The translations under genes were made by a program, and so were the position numbers. A model generated the notes under the pieces. That model made no database searches, was not told the origin of the DNA, and was given only the letters and a program-made list of their open reading frames with translations. A DNA stretch of 32,770 nucleotides, taken from contig DKJZ01000089.1 in NCBI GenBank assembly GCA_002454975.1, forward strand, positions 1-32,770. The letters are read 5' to 3'. The DNA is from Hylemonella sp. UBA6679. Its GTDB lineage: Bacteria; Pseudomonadota; Gammaproteobacteria; Burkholderiales; Burkholderiaceae_C. Shown piece by piece: positions 7,846-16,662 of this stretch (positions are counted from its first letter, which is position 1; each line of letters opens with the position of its first letter).

Positions 7846-10827
7846 TTGCAAGCAGTCCTTCCCGAGGCTCCCGATGCCGTGCCCTTTCTAGGCCAACGCC
7901 TACAAAGGCTGGAAGACCACGCCTTGCTCAGTGGTCGCGGCGCCTATGCCGATGATTTGGGCGTTAAGCCTGGCACCCTGCAAGCCGCTGTGCTGCGCTC
8001 GCCGCATGCACATGCGCAACTCAAGCGTTTGGACGCCAGCGCTGCCTTGCGCTTGCCTGGTGTTCATGCCGTCCTGACGGGCGACGATGTGCAGCGCTGG
8101 GCTCAACCCTTCGTGGTGGGCGTCAAGCAACCCATGCAGCATTGGGCGCTGGCCGTGGACAAGGTTCGTTATGTGGGCGAACCGGTTGCTGTGGTGGTGG
8201 CCCAAGACCGCTACATCGCCGAAGACGCGCTTGATCTGATCCGCGTCGACTACGAACAACTGCCCGCCGTGGTGGACATGGAGTTGGCCGTTGCCGACGG
8301 CGCTGTGCTCTTGCACGACGTTGTGGGTTCCAACGTGGTTTCTGAGCGGCATTTCAGCTATGGCGCACCCGATGCGCAGTTTGCAAACAGCCAGCGCATC
8401 AGCACCACCGTTCACTACCCGCGTAACAGTTGCTCGCCAATCGAGTGTGCGGTGGTGATTGCCGAGTACCTGGGTGAAGATGAGGGCTACGACGCCACGT
8501 CCAACTTCATGGGTCCGTTCTCGCTGCATGCGGTCATGGCGCTGGCCCTCAAAGTGCCAGGTAACAAGTTGCGACATCGCGTGCCACGCGATTCCGGGGG
8601 TAGCTTTGGCGTCAAGCAGGCTGTGTTTCCTTATGTGGTCTTGATGTGCCTGGCTGCACGCAAAGCAGGCGCGCCAGTGAAGTGGGTTGAGGACCGGTTG
8701 GAGCACCTGAGCGCAGCCACTTCAGCCACAGCCCGGTTGGCCACGGTTGCCGCCGATGTGCGCGCAGACGGTCGGATTTTGGCCCTGCATTGGGACCAGA
8801 TCGACGAGGTTGGCGCGTACCTGCGCGCCCCAGAGCCAGCCACCTTCTACCGCATGCATGGATGCCTCACCGGTGCTTATGACATTGCCAACCTGAAGGT
8901 GCGTAACCGGGTGGTGGTGGTCAACAAAACACCCACGGGCTTGGTGCGTGGTTTTGGTGGCCCTCAGGTGTACTACGCGCTTGAGCGCTTGATGGACCGC
9001 ATCGCCGTGACCTTGCAGATGGACCCGGTGACGCTGCGCCGTCTCAATTTTGTACAGGCTGCGCAGTTCCCCTACCGCGCGCCTGCGGGTGCACTCTTAG
9101 ACTCGGGCGACTACGAGCAGCTGACCAAGCGGGTTCTTGACGCTGCTGCGCAGCAGCAGCTCTATGAGCGGCAGAAGGCTGCGCGCGCAGCGGGCCGTCT
9201 CTACGGCATAGGCGTGGCCGCGATTGTTGAGCCTTCGGTCTCCAACATGGGCTACATCAGCACCGTGCTCACGCCTGAGCAGCGCGCCAAGGCAGGCCCT
9301 AAGAATGGCGCTATCGCCAGCGCTACGGTCGCCATTGATTTGCTTGGCGGGGTCAATGTCACCATTGCCTCTGCGCCTGCAGGGCAGGGACACATGACGG
9401 TGTGCGCGCAAGTGGTCGCCGACGTGTTGGGCCTGCAGCCCACGCAGGTGGTGGTCAATGTGGAGTTCGACACCGCCAAAGATGCTTGGTCGGTTGCGGC
9501 TGGCAATTACTCCAGCCGATTTGCTGGCGCTGTGGCCGGTGTGGTGCACCTGGCGGCCTGCAAACTGCGCGACAAACTCGCCCTGATTGCGGCTGACCAA
9601 TTCAGCTGTGCGCCAGAGTCGGTGGTGTTCGAAGGCGGCAAGGTCTATGACCGCGCGCAGCCTGAGACTCGCCAACCCTTCACGCGCTTGGCCGCTAACC
9701 CGCACTGGGCGCCAGCCTTGCTGCCGCAAGGCGTCAGCCCTGGCTTGCGCGAAACCGCCTTTTGGACACCGGAGGTGCTCAGCGCCCCCGACGCAGCCGA
9801 CCGCGTCAACACCTCAGCTACCTATGGCTTTGTGTTCGACATGTGCGGCTTAGAGCTTGACCTCGACACCGGTGCCGTGCGGGTGGACCGCTACATCACC
9901 GGGCATGACGCAGGGCGTCTGCTCAACCCAGCATTGGCCGACGGTCAGATTCAGGGCGCCTTTGCCCAGGGCCTGGGCGCGGCATTGCTGGAGGAGTTTC
10001 GCTATGGTGGCGACGGCAGCTTCCAGTCGGGCACGCTGGCCGACTACCTCATGCCCACCGCCTGCGAAACGCCTGACCTGGTCATCGTTCATCAGGAGAC
10101 GCCGTCGCCCTTCACCCCACTGGGTGCCAAGGGCTTGGGTGAGGGGAACAACATGAGCACCCCGGTGTGCATTGCCAACGCTTTTGCTGATGCACTTCGG
10201 CCGCACCAAGACTTAGAAGATATTCGCTTGCCACTCAACCCGGGGCGCGTGCTTGCGTTGTTGCAAAACGCTGACCCTTCTCCCAAGGACAGCCCGCGCC
10301 CCGCGATGGTTTTGCCTGTTGGCGAGGGCTTAGCCTTGCAGGCGCAGGGCGAGGTGGCTATCAAGGCCTCACCTGAGCAGGTTTTTGCTGTTTTACTTGA
10401 CCCGGTGGCCTTGGCCCGCGTGATTCCTGGTTGCCATTCGCTGCAGTCCAGTGGGCTCAACCGGTACCGCGCGGATGTGACGGTGGGTGTCGGCCTGGTC
10501 AAGGCCAGGTACGAGGCTGAAATCGTTCTTTCTGACATCGACGCACCGCGCAGCTTGCGCCTTGCGGGTAGCGGCCGCTCATCACTGGGCACAGGTGCTG
10601 GTGATGGCCTGGTCACCCTGGAGGCCACGGCGGACGGCACACGACTGCGTTACGACTATCGCGCTCAGGTGGGCGGCAAGGTGGCCATGGTGGGTAGCCG
10701 CATGCTCGAAGGCGCGGCACGAATCATTGTCGCGCAACTGTTCGAATCTCTGGGCCGCCAGGCCGGAGGTGCTGTGGCGCCAACTTGGTGGCAGCGCGTT
10801 CTTCGTTTTCTGGGGGTGCGCGCATGA
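7846..10827 (+). CDS. Molybdenum hydroxylase large subunit (xanthine oxidase/CoxL family) fused to a CoxG-like domain
   Basis: A 993-residue protein. Residues about 10-805 are the molybdopterin-binding large subunit of the xanthine oxidase family, starting GQRLQRLEDHALLSGRGAYADD. It has VRGFGGPQ at about 367-374 and the catalytic glutamate E766 in GAKGLGEGNN. The CO-dehydrogenase form I loop (AYxCSFR) is absent, so this is a hydroxylase of an organic substrate rather than a CO oxidiser. Residues about 825-975 form an added CoxG/SRPBCC-like domain (GEVAIKASPEQVFAVLLDP), normally a separate protein. The start is TTG, supported by AGGAGA five bases upstream; no ATG is nearby. The FAD subunit gene overlaps its stop (ATGA). 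The enzyme would insert a water-derived oxygen into a C-H bond, often of a ring or aldehyde. No cofactor-maturation genes are seen in the window. Confidence 0.92.
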   Translation: MQAVLPEAPDAVPFLGQRLQRLEDHALLSGRGAYADDLGVKPGTLQAAVLRSPHAHAQLKRLDASAALRLPGVHAVLTGDDVQRWAQPFVVGVKQPMQHWALAVDKVRYVGEPVAVVVAQDRYIAEDALDLIRVDYEQLPAVVDMELAVADGAVLLHDVVGSNVVSERHFSYGAPDAQFANSQRISTTVHYPRNSCSPIECAVVIAEYLGEDEGYDATSNFMGPFSLHAVMALALKVPGNKLRHRVPRDSGGSFGVKQAVFPYVVLMCLAARKAGAPVKWVEDRLEHLSAATSATARLATVAADVRADGRILALHWDQIDEVGAYLRAPEPATFYRMHGCLTGAYDIANLKVRNRVVVVNKTPTGLVRGFGGPQVYYALERLMDRIAVTLQMDPVTLRRLNFVQAAQFPYRAPAGALLDSGDYEQLTKRVLDAAAQQQLYERQKAARAAGRLYGIGVAAIVEPSVSNMGYISTVLTPEQRAKAGPKNGAIASATVAIDLLGGVNVTIASAPAGQGHMTVCAQVVADVLGLQPTQVVVNVEFDTAKDAWSVAAGNYSSRFAGAVAGVVHLAACKLRDKLALIAADQFSCAPESVVFEGGKVYDRAQPETRQPFTRLAANPHWAPALLPQGVSPGLRETAFWTPEVLSAPDAADRVNTSATYGFVFDMCGLELDLDTGAVRVDRYITGHDAGRLLNPALADGQIQGAFAQGLGAALLEEFRYGGDGSFQSGTLADYLMPTACETPDLVIVHQETPSPFTPLGAKGLGEGNNMSTPVCIANAFADALRPHQDLEDIRLPLNPGRVLALLQNADPSPKDSPRPAMVLPVGEGLALQAQGEVAIKASPEQVFAVLLDPVALARVIPGCHSLQSSGLNRYRADVTVGVGLVKARYEAEIVLSDIDAPRSLRLAGSGRSSLGTGAGDGLVTLEATADGTRLRYDYRAQVGGKVAMVGSRMLEGAARIIVAQLFESLGRQAGGAVAPTWWQRVLRFLGVRA

Positions 10828-11648
10828 AGCCCGCTGCGTTTGATTATGTGCGCGCCGACAGCGCAGAGATGGCTTGCGAGCTGTTGGTAAAGCACGGCGA
10901 TGAGGCCCGAATTTTGGCTGGTGGTCAGTCGTTGATGGCGGTACTCAACATGCGCTTGGCGCAGCCCGAGCTGCTGGTGGATATTTCGCGCAGCGTCTCT
11001 TTGTCAAAAATTCAGGTGCGTGACGGCCAGCTCGAAATAGGTGCTGCCGTCACCCAGGCGGCGTTGGAGTGGCGACCCACCTTGGCCCAAGAGCTGCCGC
11101 TGCTGCCTTTGGTGTTTCCGCACATCTCGCATTTTCAGATTCGCAACCGCGGCACGGTGTGCGGTTCGGTGGCGCACGCCGACCCTTCGGCCGAGTTACC
11201 CCTGTGTTTGCTTGTTCTGCAGGGCAGTGTGGTGCTGCGCAGGGGCCAGCAAGAGCGGGTCTTAACTGCCGATCAGTTTTTCACGGGGATGCTGAGTACC
11301 GCACGCGCAAGTGACGAGCTCTTACAAGCGGTTCGCTTCCCGCTGGCTCAAACTGGGCAGGGGTTTGGTTTTCGTGAGTACGCACGCCGTCACGGCGACT
11401 ATGCCGTGTGCGCAGTTGCCGCTGTGGCCCATGCCCAAGGCCTGCGAGTGGCTGTGGGCGGCGTGGCCGACAGGCCCATGGTACGCGAATGGCCGCTGCT
11501 AGAAGGCAGTGCCTTGGACGATGCCTTGAACGAATTCGCCTGGGCGCTCGACGCTCGGGATGACCCACAGATCAGTGCGGCCGCACGCCGCCACATGGTG
11601 CGCCGCTTAGGGCGCCAGGCCGTCGAACAGGCGAGGACACAGTCATGA
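10824..11648 (+). CDS. Molybdenum hydroxylase FAD-binding (medium) subunit
   Basis: A 274-residue protein of the CoxM family. It has the two FAD contacts: AGGQSLMAVLNMRL near residues 32-45, and RNRGTVCGSVAHADPSAELP in the first half. It passes electrons from the iron-sulfur subunit to its acceptor. The length and lack of a four-cysteine insertion argue against 4-hydroxybenzoyl-CoA reductase, whose FAD subunit carries an extra 4Fe-4S domain. The ATG overlaps the stop of the large subunit gene; an alternative start 39 bases upstream would lie inside it. Its own stop overlaps the next gene in the same ATGA way. Confidence 0.93.
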   Translation: MKPAAFDYVRADSAEMACELLVKHGDEARILAGGQSLMAVLNMRLAQPELLVDISRSVSLSKIQVRDGQLEIGAAVTQAALEWRPTLAQELPLLPLVFPHISHFQIRNRGTVCGSVAHADPSAELPLCLLVLQGSVVLRRGQQERVLTADQFFTGMLSTARASDELLQAVRFPLAQTGQGFGFREYARRHGDYAVCAVAAVAHAQGLRVAVGGVADRPMVREWPLLEGSALDDALNEFAWALDARDDPQISAAARRHMVRRLGRQAVEQARTQS

Positions 11649-12148
11649 CATCTCAGATCTTGGGCCGGGCGCAACTTCACCCGGTCACCATTGAAATCAA
11701 CGGCCGCGTGCGTCAGGGCCACGCCTCCCCACGAACCCTGCTGACCGATTACCTGCGCCATGAACTTGGTCTGACAGGCACCCATGTGGGCTGTGAGCAC
11801 GGTGTGTGTGGCGCGTGCACAGTCAGGCTTGATGGCGTGGCTTGCCGCGCCTGCCTGACCTTGGCCGTGCAGGCCGATGGCCGACAGATCGAAACAGTTG
11901 AAGGTTTGGCAGACGAGGACGGCGTGCTGTCTGAACTGCAGGCCGCCTTCAAACGCCACCATGCCTTGCAATGCGGCTTTTGTACGTCGGGCATTTTGAT
12001 GTCCAGCGCCGATTGGCTCGCGCGTTTGCGTGAGCAGGGCCGGCAACCCAGTGAGCAAGAGGTTCGCGACATGCTCTCGGGCCACCTGTGCCGTTGTACT
12101 GGCTACACACCCATCGTCAAAGCCTTGATGGAGGTTGCACATGCTTGA
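11645..12148 (+). CDS. Molybdenum hydroxylase 2Fe-2S (small) subunit
   Basis: A 167-residue iron-sulfur subunit of the CoxS family. The plant-ferredoxin-type cluster is bound by C50, C55, C58 and C70 (GCEHGVCGACTVRLDG). The second cluster domain has C110 and C113 (QCGFC) and C149 and C151 (CRCTGY). These relay electrons from the molybdenum site to FAD. The order large, medium, small with four-base overlaps indicates one coupled transcription unit. The downstream CoA ligase begins inside the end of this gene. Confidence 0.95.
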   Translation: MTSQILGRAQLHPVTIEINGRVRQGHASPRTLLTDYLRHELGLTGTHVGCEHGVCGACTVRLDGVACRACLTLAVQADGRQIETVEGLADEDGVLSELQAAFKRHHALQCGFCTSGILMSSADWLARLREQGRQPSEQEVRDMLSGHLCRCTGYTPIVKALMEVAHA

Positions 12149-13691
12149 TCTAGGCCGTACCTTTTTGCAAAGTGTCGAGCGTGCGCCTTTGGCCACGGCC
12201 ATCGTAGACGGCGAGCGTCGCTTGACCTACGCGCAGTGGGCCAGCAAGGTGGGTGCAGTTCAACAAGGCCTTGCCAACTTGGGCTTGCGAGCGGGTGACC
12301 ATCTTGTGTCGCTTTTGCAAAACCGCATGGAAGCAGCCACGCTGCACTGGGCCTGCCAGTTTGCTGGCATTGTGATGACGCCATTGAACTGGCGTGCCAA
12401 GCCTGAGGAAATCGTGCATGGTTTGCAGGACTCGGGTGCCAGCGTTTTGGTGTACGAAATGGTGTGTGCAGAGGCGGTGGATGAAGCCCTCAAGGTTCAG
12501 CCAGCGCGCCTCATTTTTGTGGGCGAGGGCGATGCCGCCGGAACCCCGTATGAAGCATGTTTTGCGCAAGCGTGCGAGCCCGTGCCCCAGGTACAGGCGC
12601 AGGACCTCTCGCTCATGCTCTACACCTCAGGCACCACCGGAGCGCCCAAGGGTGTGCCGCGCCGTCAGCGCGCTGAGCGTTTGGCAGCACTGGCCCATGT
12701 GGCGCAAAATCAATACGGCTATGGCGAACGTACGCTGGGTGTGATGCCGCTCTACCACACCATGGGTGTGCGCTCGCTGTTGGCGCTGGCGATGGTGGAT
12801 GGGTGTTTTGTTTGCATGCCACGCTTTGACGCCGCACAGGCCCTGCGCAGCATTGCCCAAGAACGCATCACGCACCTGTACCTGGTGCCAACGCTTTACC
12901 ACGACTTGTTGGCCCATCCTACGTTTGACAGCACCGACATCAGTTCGGTACGCCGCCTGGGTTTTGCTGGTGCGCCCATGCACGACGCCTTGCTGTTGCG
13001 TTTGCAAAAGGCGTTCAAGCCGGAGCTGTTTGTGAACCACTATGGCAGCTCGGAGATCTACACGTTTTCGATCAACCGGGACGCGGTGGGCAAACCTGGC
13101 TCAGCTGGACGTGCTGGCATCAACACGCGGCTTCGTGTGGTCACCCTCGATGGCAAGTCGGTGCATGCCTTGGCAGCACCGATGGAGGAAGGGCAGATCA
13201 TTGCTGATCTGCTGTCCGACGAGGCCTTTGAGGGTTACCACAACCGACCAGATGCCAACGCCAAGAGTCTTCGCGAAGGGTGGTACTTCACGGGCGACAC
13301 CGGTTATGTCGACCACGATGGCGACTTGTTTGTCACGGGCCGGGTTGACGACATGATCATCAGCGGCGGCGAAAACATCTCGCCCGTGGACATCGAGTCG
13401 GTGATTTCTTTGCACCCCGCCGTCGATGAGGTGGCCGTGGCTGGCTTGAAGGACGAGCGCTGGGGCCAACGCGTGGTTGCATTCGTCAAGCGCAAGCACC
13501 AGGTCTCACCCGAGGGCTTGGACCAGCACTGCCGCACCTCTGACCTGGTGAACTTCAAACGCCCACGCGAGTACGTGTTTGTGGATGAGATCCCCAAGTC
13601 GCCCGTGGGCAAGGTCCTGCGCCGCAAGTTGATTGCCGGCGAATACACCCCTGAAGCCAGCCCTGAATCCAAACTTCCTCAACCGATCTGA
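12141..13691 (+). CDS. AMP-forming acyl-CoA synthetase/ligase
   Basis: A 516-residue member of the ANL adenylating enzyme superfamily. It has the phosphate-binding loop YTSGTTGAPKG at 161-171, the acyl-adenylate region NHYGSSEIY, the hinge motif GWYFTGDTGY (D386) and the catalytic lysine K491 in PVGKVLRRKL. It would activate a carboxylic acid to its CoA thioester with ATP. The ATG was chosen because GGAGG lies 6 bases upstream; a TTG six bases earlier would sit right against that site. The gene overlaps the iron-sulfur subunit by eight bases, so hydroxylation and CoA activation are probably steps of one pathway. The acid is unknown; an aromatic or heteroaromatic acid is likely from the context. 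Confidence 0.93.
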   Translation: MLDLGRTFLQSVERAPLATAIVDGERRLTYAQWASKVGAVQQGLANLGLRAGDHLVSLLQNRMEAATLHWACQFAGIVMTPLNWRAKPEEIVHGLQDSGASVLVYEMVCAEAVDEALKVQPARLIFVGEGDAAGTPYEACFAQACEPVPQVQAQDLSLMLYTSGTTGAPKGVPRRQRAERLAALAHVAQNQYGYGERTLGVMPLYHTMGVRSLLALAMVDGCFVCMPRFDAAQALRSIAQERITHLYLVPTLYHDLLAHPTFDSTDISSVRRLGFAGAPMHDALLLRLQKAFKPELFVNHYGSSEIYTFSINRDAVGKPGSAGRAGINTRLRVVTLDGKSVHALAAPMEEGQIIADLLSDEAFEGYHNRPDANAKSLREGWYFTGDTGYVDHDGDLFVTGRVDDMIISGGENISPVDIESVISLHPAVDEVAVAGLKDERWGQRVVAFVKRKHQVSPEGLDQHCRTSDLVNFKRPREYVFVDEIPKSPVGKVLRRKLIAGEYTPEASPESKLPQPI

Positions 13692-13729
13692 ACCGTTCTT
13701 TTTTGTCTCAACTTCTCACCAGGAATGCC

Positions 13730-14542
13730 ATGACCCTTACCGATTTAAAACACCCCGCTGTCACCCTCGATGGCCAACTCGATGGCTTTCGCGTAGAGAT
13801 CGATGAGGCGCGTATGCGCGCCGACATCGTGCTGATGCGCCCCCCCTTCAATGTCATCAGCATGCTGCAGCGCGAGCAGCTGCGCATCACCTTCGAAGCG
13901 CTGGATGTCAACGATGCTGTGCGCGTGATCGTGCTGCGCTCTGAGGGTGAGCATTTCTCAAGCGGGGGCAACATCAAGGGCTTTTTGGAAGCCACACCCG
14001 AGCACGTCTCCAAGCTGGCTTGGAACATCGCTGCGCCTGCGCGTTGCAGCAAACCGGTGATTGCCGCAAACCGCGGCTATTGTTTTGGCGTGGGCTTTGA
14101 AATCTCCCTGGCTTGCGATTTCCGCTTGGTCACCCCCACCACGTTGTACGCCTTGCCTGAGCAGAAACTGGGTCAAATACCTGGCTCTGGCGGCTCGGCG
14201 CGGCTGCAGAAAATGGTGGGTATCACGCGCACCAAAGACATCGTCATGCGCTCGCGCCGCATCCCTGGCCAGCAAGCCTACGACTGGGGCGTGGCCACCG
14301 ACATCGTGCCCGACCCTGAACTTGAGCGAGCCACCGATCAGCTGGTTGACGAGCTGCGTTCGTTCTCGCCACTGGCACAGCGCACAGCCAAAAAACTCCT
14401 GAACGACACCGAGGACTCGACCTTGGCTGTGGCCATTGAGTTGGAAGGCCATTGTTACTCGCGTTTGCGCAGCTCCGAAGATTTTCGTGAGGGCGTCGAA
14501 GCCTTCCATGACAAGCGTTCCCCCAAGTTCGTCGGCCTGTAA
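13730..14542 (+). CDS. Enoyl-CoA hydratase/isomerase (crotonase family)
   Basis: A 270-residue crotonase-fold protein. The oxyanion-hole segment reads SSGGNIKGF, and the two acidic residues used by hydratases are kept: E124 in GFEISLACD and E144 in ALPEQKLGQIPGSGG. It would add water to, isomerise or cleave a CoA thioester, using the product of the ligase upstream. Some crotonases open rings or remove side chains instead. The ATG was chosen because AGGA lies five bases upstream; an earlier in-frame TTG has no such site. The first 30 residues are an N-terminal extension relative to the usual fold. It precedes the ABC binding-protein gene by 50 bases. Confidence 0.92.
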   Translation: MTLTDLKHPAVTLDGQLDGFRVEIDEARMRADIVLMRPPFNVISMLQREQLRITFEALDVNDAVRVIVLRSEGEHFSSGGNIKGFLEATPEHVSKLAWNIAAPARCSKPVIAANRGYCFGVGFEISLACDFRLVTPTTLYALPEQKLGQIPGSGGSARLQKMVGITRTKDIVMRSRRIPGQQAYDWGVATDIVPDPELERATDQLVDELRSFSPLAQRTAKKLLNDTEDSTLAVAIELEGHCYSRLRSSEDFREGVEAFHDKRSPKFVGL

Positions 14543-14592
14543 AGCCGGCGGTAGTTCCCTCAACTTCACAACAGACCCGTAGGAGAAAAGAC

Positions 14593-15759
14593 ATGACCAT
14601 GAAATTGATTCCCGCCTTGATCGCCACAGCGTTCAGTTTGAGTGCATACGCCCAGACGGGCCCCATCCGCATCGGCGTGGTCACCCCGCTGTCCGGCACG
14701 TATGCGGGCATTGGCCAGCAGGTGAAGTGGGGCCTGGACATGGCTGCCAAAGAAATCAATGCCACGGGTGGCGTGATGGGCCGACAAATTGAGCTGATTT
14801 ACGAAGACGAAGAAGCCAACCCTGCTGTGGCTGTGCAAAAGGCTGAGAAGCTGTTCCAGGTGAGCAAGGTCGACTTCTTGACCGGCACCGTCAACTCTGG
14901 CTCTACGCTGGCTGTTGGCCAAGTGGCGGAGCGTAACGACCGACTGATCGCCACCACGGTGTCGTTTGCCGACTCGATCACTGCCGATAAATGCTCACCC
15001 AATGTGTTCCGAGTCAATGCGCGCGCTGGCATGCAGTCAGCTGCTCTGGCTGATTGGATGGCCGCCACCAAGCCCAACGCCAATGTGTTTTACCTTGGCC
15101 CAGACTACGAGATGGGTCGAAGCACCGTGGCCGCGTTCAAGTCGGCCGCTGAAGCGAAAGGCGCCAAAACAGTGGGCGAGGTCTTTGCACCTCTGGACAA
15201 CAAAGACTATTCACCCTTCTTTGGGCAGATGCGCTCGGCGCGTCCAACGGTGGTTTACACCTCGGTGGCTGGCAACGACACGGTGCGTTTGTTCACACAA
15301 ATGGCTGAGTTTGGCTTGAACCGCAATGTGCAGGTGGTGGGTGCTTCGGGCACGGTGACCTCACAGAACCTGCAGGCCATCGGTAAGGCGGCAGATGGTT
15401 TCGTCACAGGTGTGGGTTATTCACCCAACATTGACAGCGCTGACAACAAGAAATTCGTTGCCAGCTTTGAAGCAGCCAACAAAGCCCAGCCTGACCTCTA
15501 CGGTGCAGACAGCTACGGCGTGTTGTTCTTCTACAAGGCTGCGGTTGAAAAAGCCAAGAGCACAGAGACCGACAAGGTGCGCGTCGCCATGCGTGGTTTG
15601 CAGTGGGCCACCCCGCAAGGCATGAAGGTCATGCGTGCTGGTGATCACCAGGCCATGCAAGACATGTATGCGGTGCGTGTGAATGGTGGCAAGTTCGAGA
15701 TCGTCGGCAAGGTGTCAGCCAATTCGGCGATCGGCCCCGACACCTGCACCAAGTTCTAA
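14593..15759 (+). CDS. ABC transporter substrate-binding protein, branched-chain amino acid type
   Basis: A 388-residue periplasmic protein (Peripla_BP_6 family). It has a clear signal peptide (MTMKLIPALIATAFSLSAYA, cut near AQ) and then PIRIGVVTPLSGTYAGIGQQ, the family opening. It carries the typical KVDFLTGTVNSGSTLAV segment and a C-terminal KVSANSAIGPDTC tail. The start follows TAGGAGAA. It captures the substrate for the importer coded by the next four genes. Because it follows the CoA ligase and crotonase, the ligand is probably the acid that the ligase activates, not an amino acid. Confidence 0.95.
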   Translation: MTMKLIPALIATAFSLSAYAQTGPIRIGVVTPLSGTYAGIGQQVKWGLDMAAKEINATGGVMGRQIELIYEDEEANPAVAVQKAEKLFQVSKVDFLTGTVNSGSTLAVGQVAERNDRLIATTVSFADSITADKCSPNVFRVNARAGMQSAALADWMAATKPNANVFYLGPDYEMGRSTVAAFKSAAEAKGAKTVGEVFAPLDNKDYSPFFGQMRSARPTVVYTSVAGNDTVRLFTQMAEFGLNRNVQVVGASGTVTSQNLQAIGKAADGFVTGVGYSPNIDSADNKKFVASFEAANKAQPDLYGADSYGVLFFYKAAVEKAKSTETDKVRVAMRGLQWATPQGMKVMRAGDHQAMQDMYAVRVNGGKFEIVGKVSANSAIGPDTCTKF

Positions 15760-15768
15760 GGAGGCACC

Positions 15769-16662
15769 ATGACCGACGCTCTGGAATGGCTGCAATTTGT
15801 GCTGGCGCCCCAGATGATCAACGGCTTGTCCATCGGTGTGGCTGTGGTGCTCATGGCACTGGGTCTGACCATCATCTTTGGACTGCTTGATGTGATCAAC
15901 ATGGCGCATGGCGAGTTCTACGCCATCGGCGCCTATCTGGCGGTTGCCTTGCTCAGTCTGGGGCTGTCGTTCTGGTGGGCCTTGGCGCTCACCCCTGTGG
16001 TGATGGCCACGCTCGGTTATGTCACCGAGCGTGGACTGATCCAGCGCGTCTTTCACAGCAAAGACCGCCACACGCTGACGTTGTTGCTGACATTTGGCAT
16101 GGCCATTGTGTTGGAAGACGTGCTCAAAATCATCTTCGGTGCCAACCCCATGCGCATCGAAACCCCCATTGCTGGAGGCACTGAGTTGGCCGGCTTGTTC
16201 TTTCCAAACTACCGGCTCTTTGTCATGGTTGTGGGTGGCTTGGTGATTGCAGCTGTGTGGCTGATGGTGTTTCGTACGTCCTTGGGGGCCATTGTGCGTG
16301 CGGCGGCTTTTGACCGCCACATGAGTGCCTCGCTGGGCGTGCCTGTCTCTAAGGTGTTCGCCGCCACGTTTGCTTTTGGCGTGGCCTTGGCTGGCATCGC
16401 TGGTGTGCTGCTTGCGCCCATTTACTCGGTGTTTCCCACCATGGGGCGCGACTTTGTGCTCATCGCTTTCAGCGTGGTGATCATCGGCGGCATGGGCTCC
16501 ATCAAGGGCGCGGTGCTGGCGGGTTTGCTGCTCACACAGGTGCAGTCCATCTCTAGCCTGTTCATTTCTCCCGTGTGGAACGACCCGCTTCTGTTTGGCA
16601 TCATGGTTTTGGTGTTGATGTGGCGTCCGCAGGGCTTGTTTGGAAAGCTTGGTCATGCTTGA
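15769..16662 (+). CDS. livH: Branched-chain-type ABC transporter permease (LivH family)
   Basis: A 297-residue inner-membrane permease with the LivH pattern: NGLSIGVAVVLMALGLTIIF, then the NMAHGEFYAIGAY motif, and the loop RAAAFDRHMSASLGV that contacts the ATPase. The end has the usual IIGGMGSIKGAVLAGLLL. It begins nine bases after the binding-protein gene, behind AAGGAGG, and its end overlaps the LivM gene. It is a different protein from the LivH near the left end, so the window holds two complete or near-complete importers of the same class. Confidence 0.94.
   Translation: MTDALEWLQFVLAPQMINGLSIGVAVVLMALGLTIIFGLLDVINMAHGEFYAIGAYLAVALLSLGLSFWWALALTPVVMATLGYVTERGLIQRVFHSKDRHTLTLLLTFGMAIVLEDVLKIIFGANPMRIETPIAGGTELAGLFFPNYRLFVMVVGGLVIAAVWLMVFRTSLGAIVRAAAFDRHMSASLGVPVSKVFAATFAFGVALAGIAGVLLAPIYSVFPTMGRDFVLIAFSVVIIGGMGSIKGAVLAGLLLTQVQSISSLFISPVWNDPLLFGIMVLVLMWRPQGLFGKLGHA

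Noticed and set aside
7846..12148. Aerobic carbon monoxide dehydrogenase (coxLMS)
   Set aside because: The form I active-site loop AYxCSFR is absent; the loop reads VRGFGGPQ as in other members of the xanthine oxidase family. No cox maturation genes are present.
7846..12148. 4-hydroxybenzoyl-CoA reductase
   Set aside because: The FAD subunit is only 274 residues and lacks the cysteine-rich 4Fe-4S insertion typical of that enzyme.
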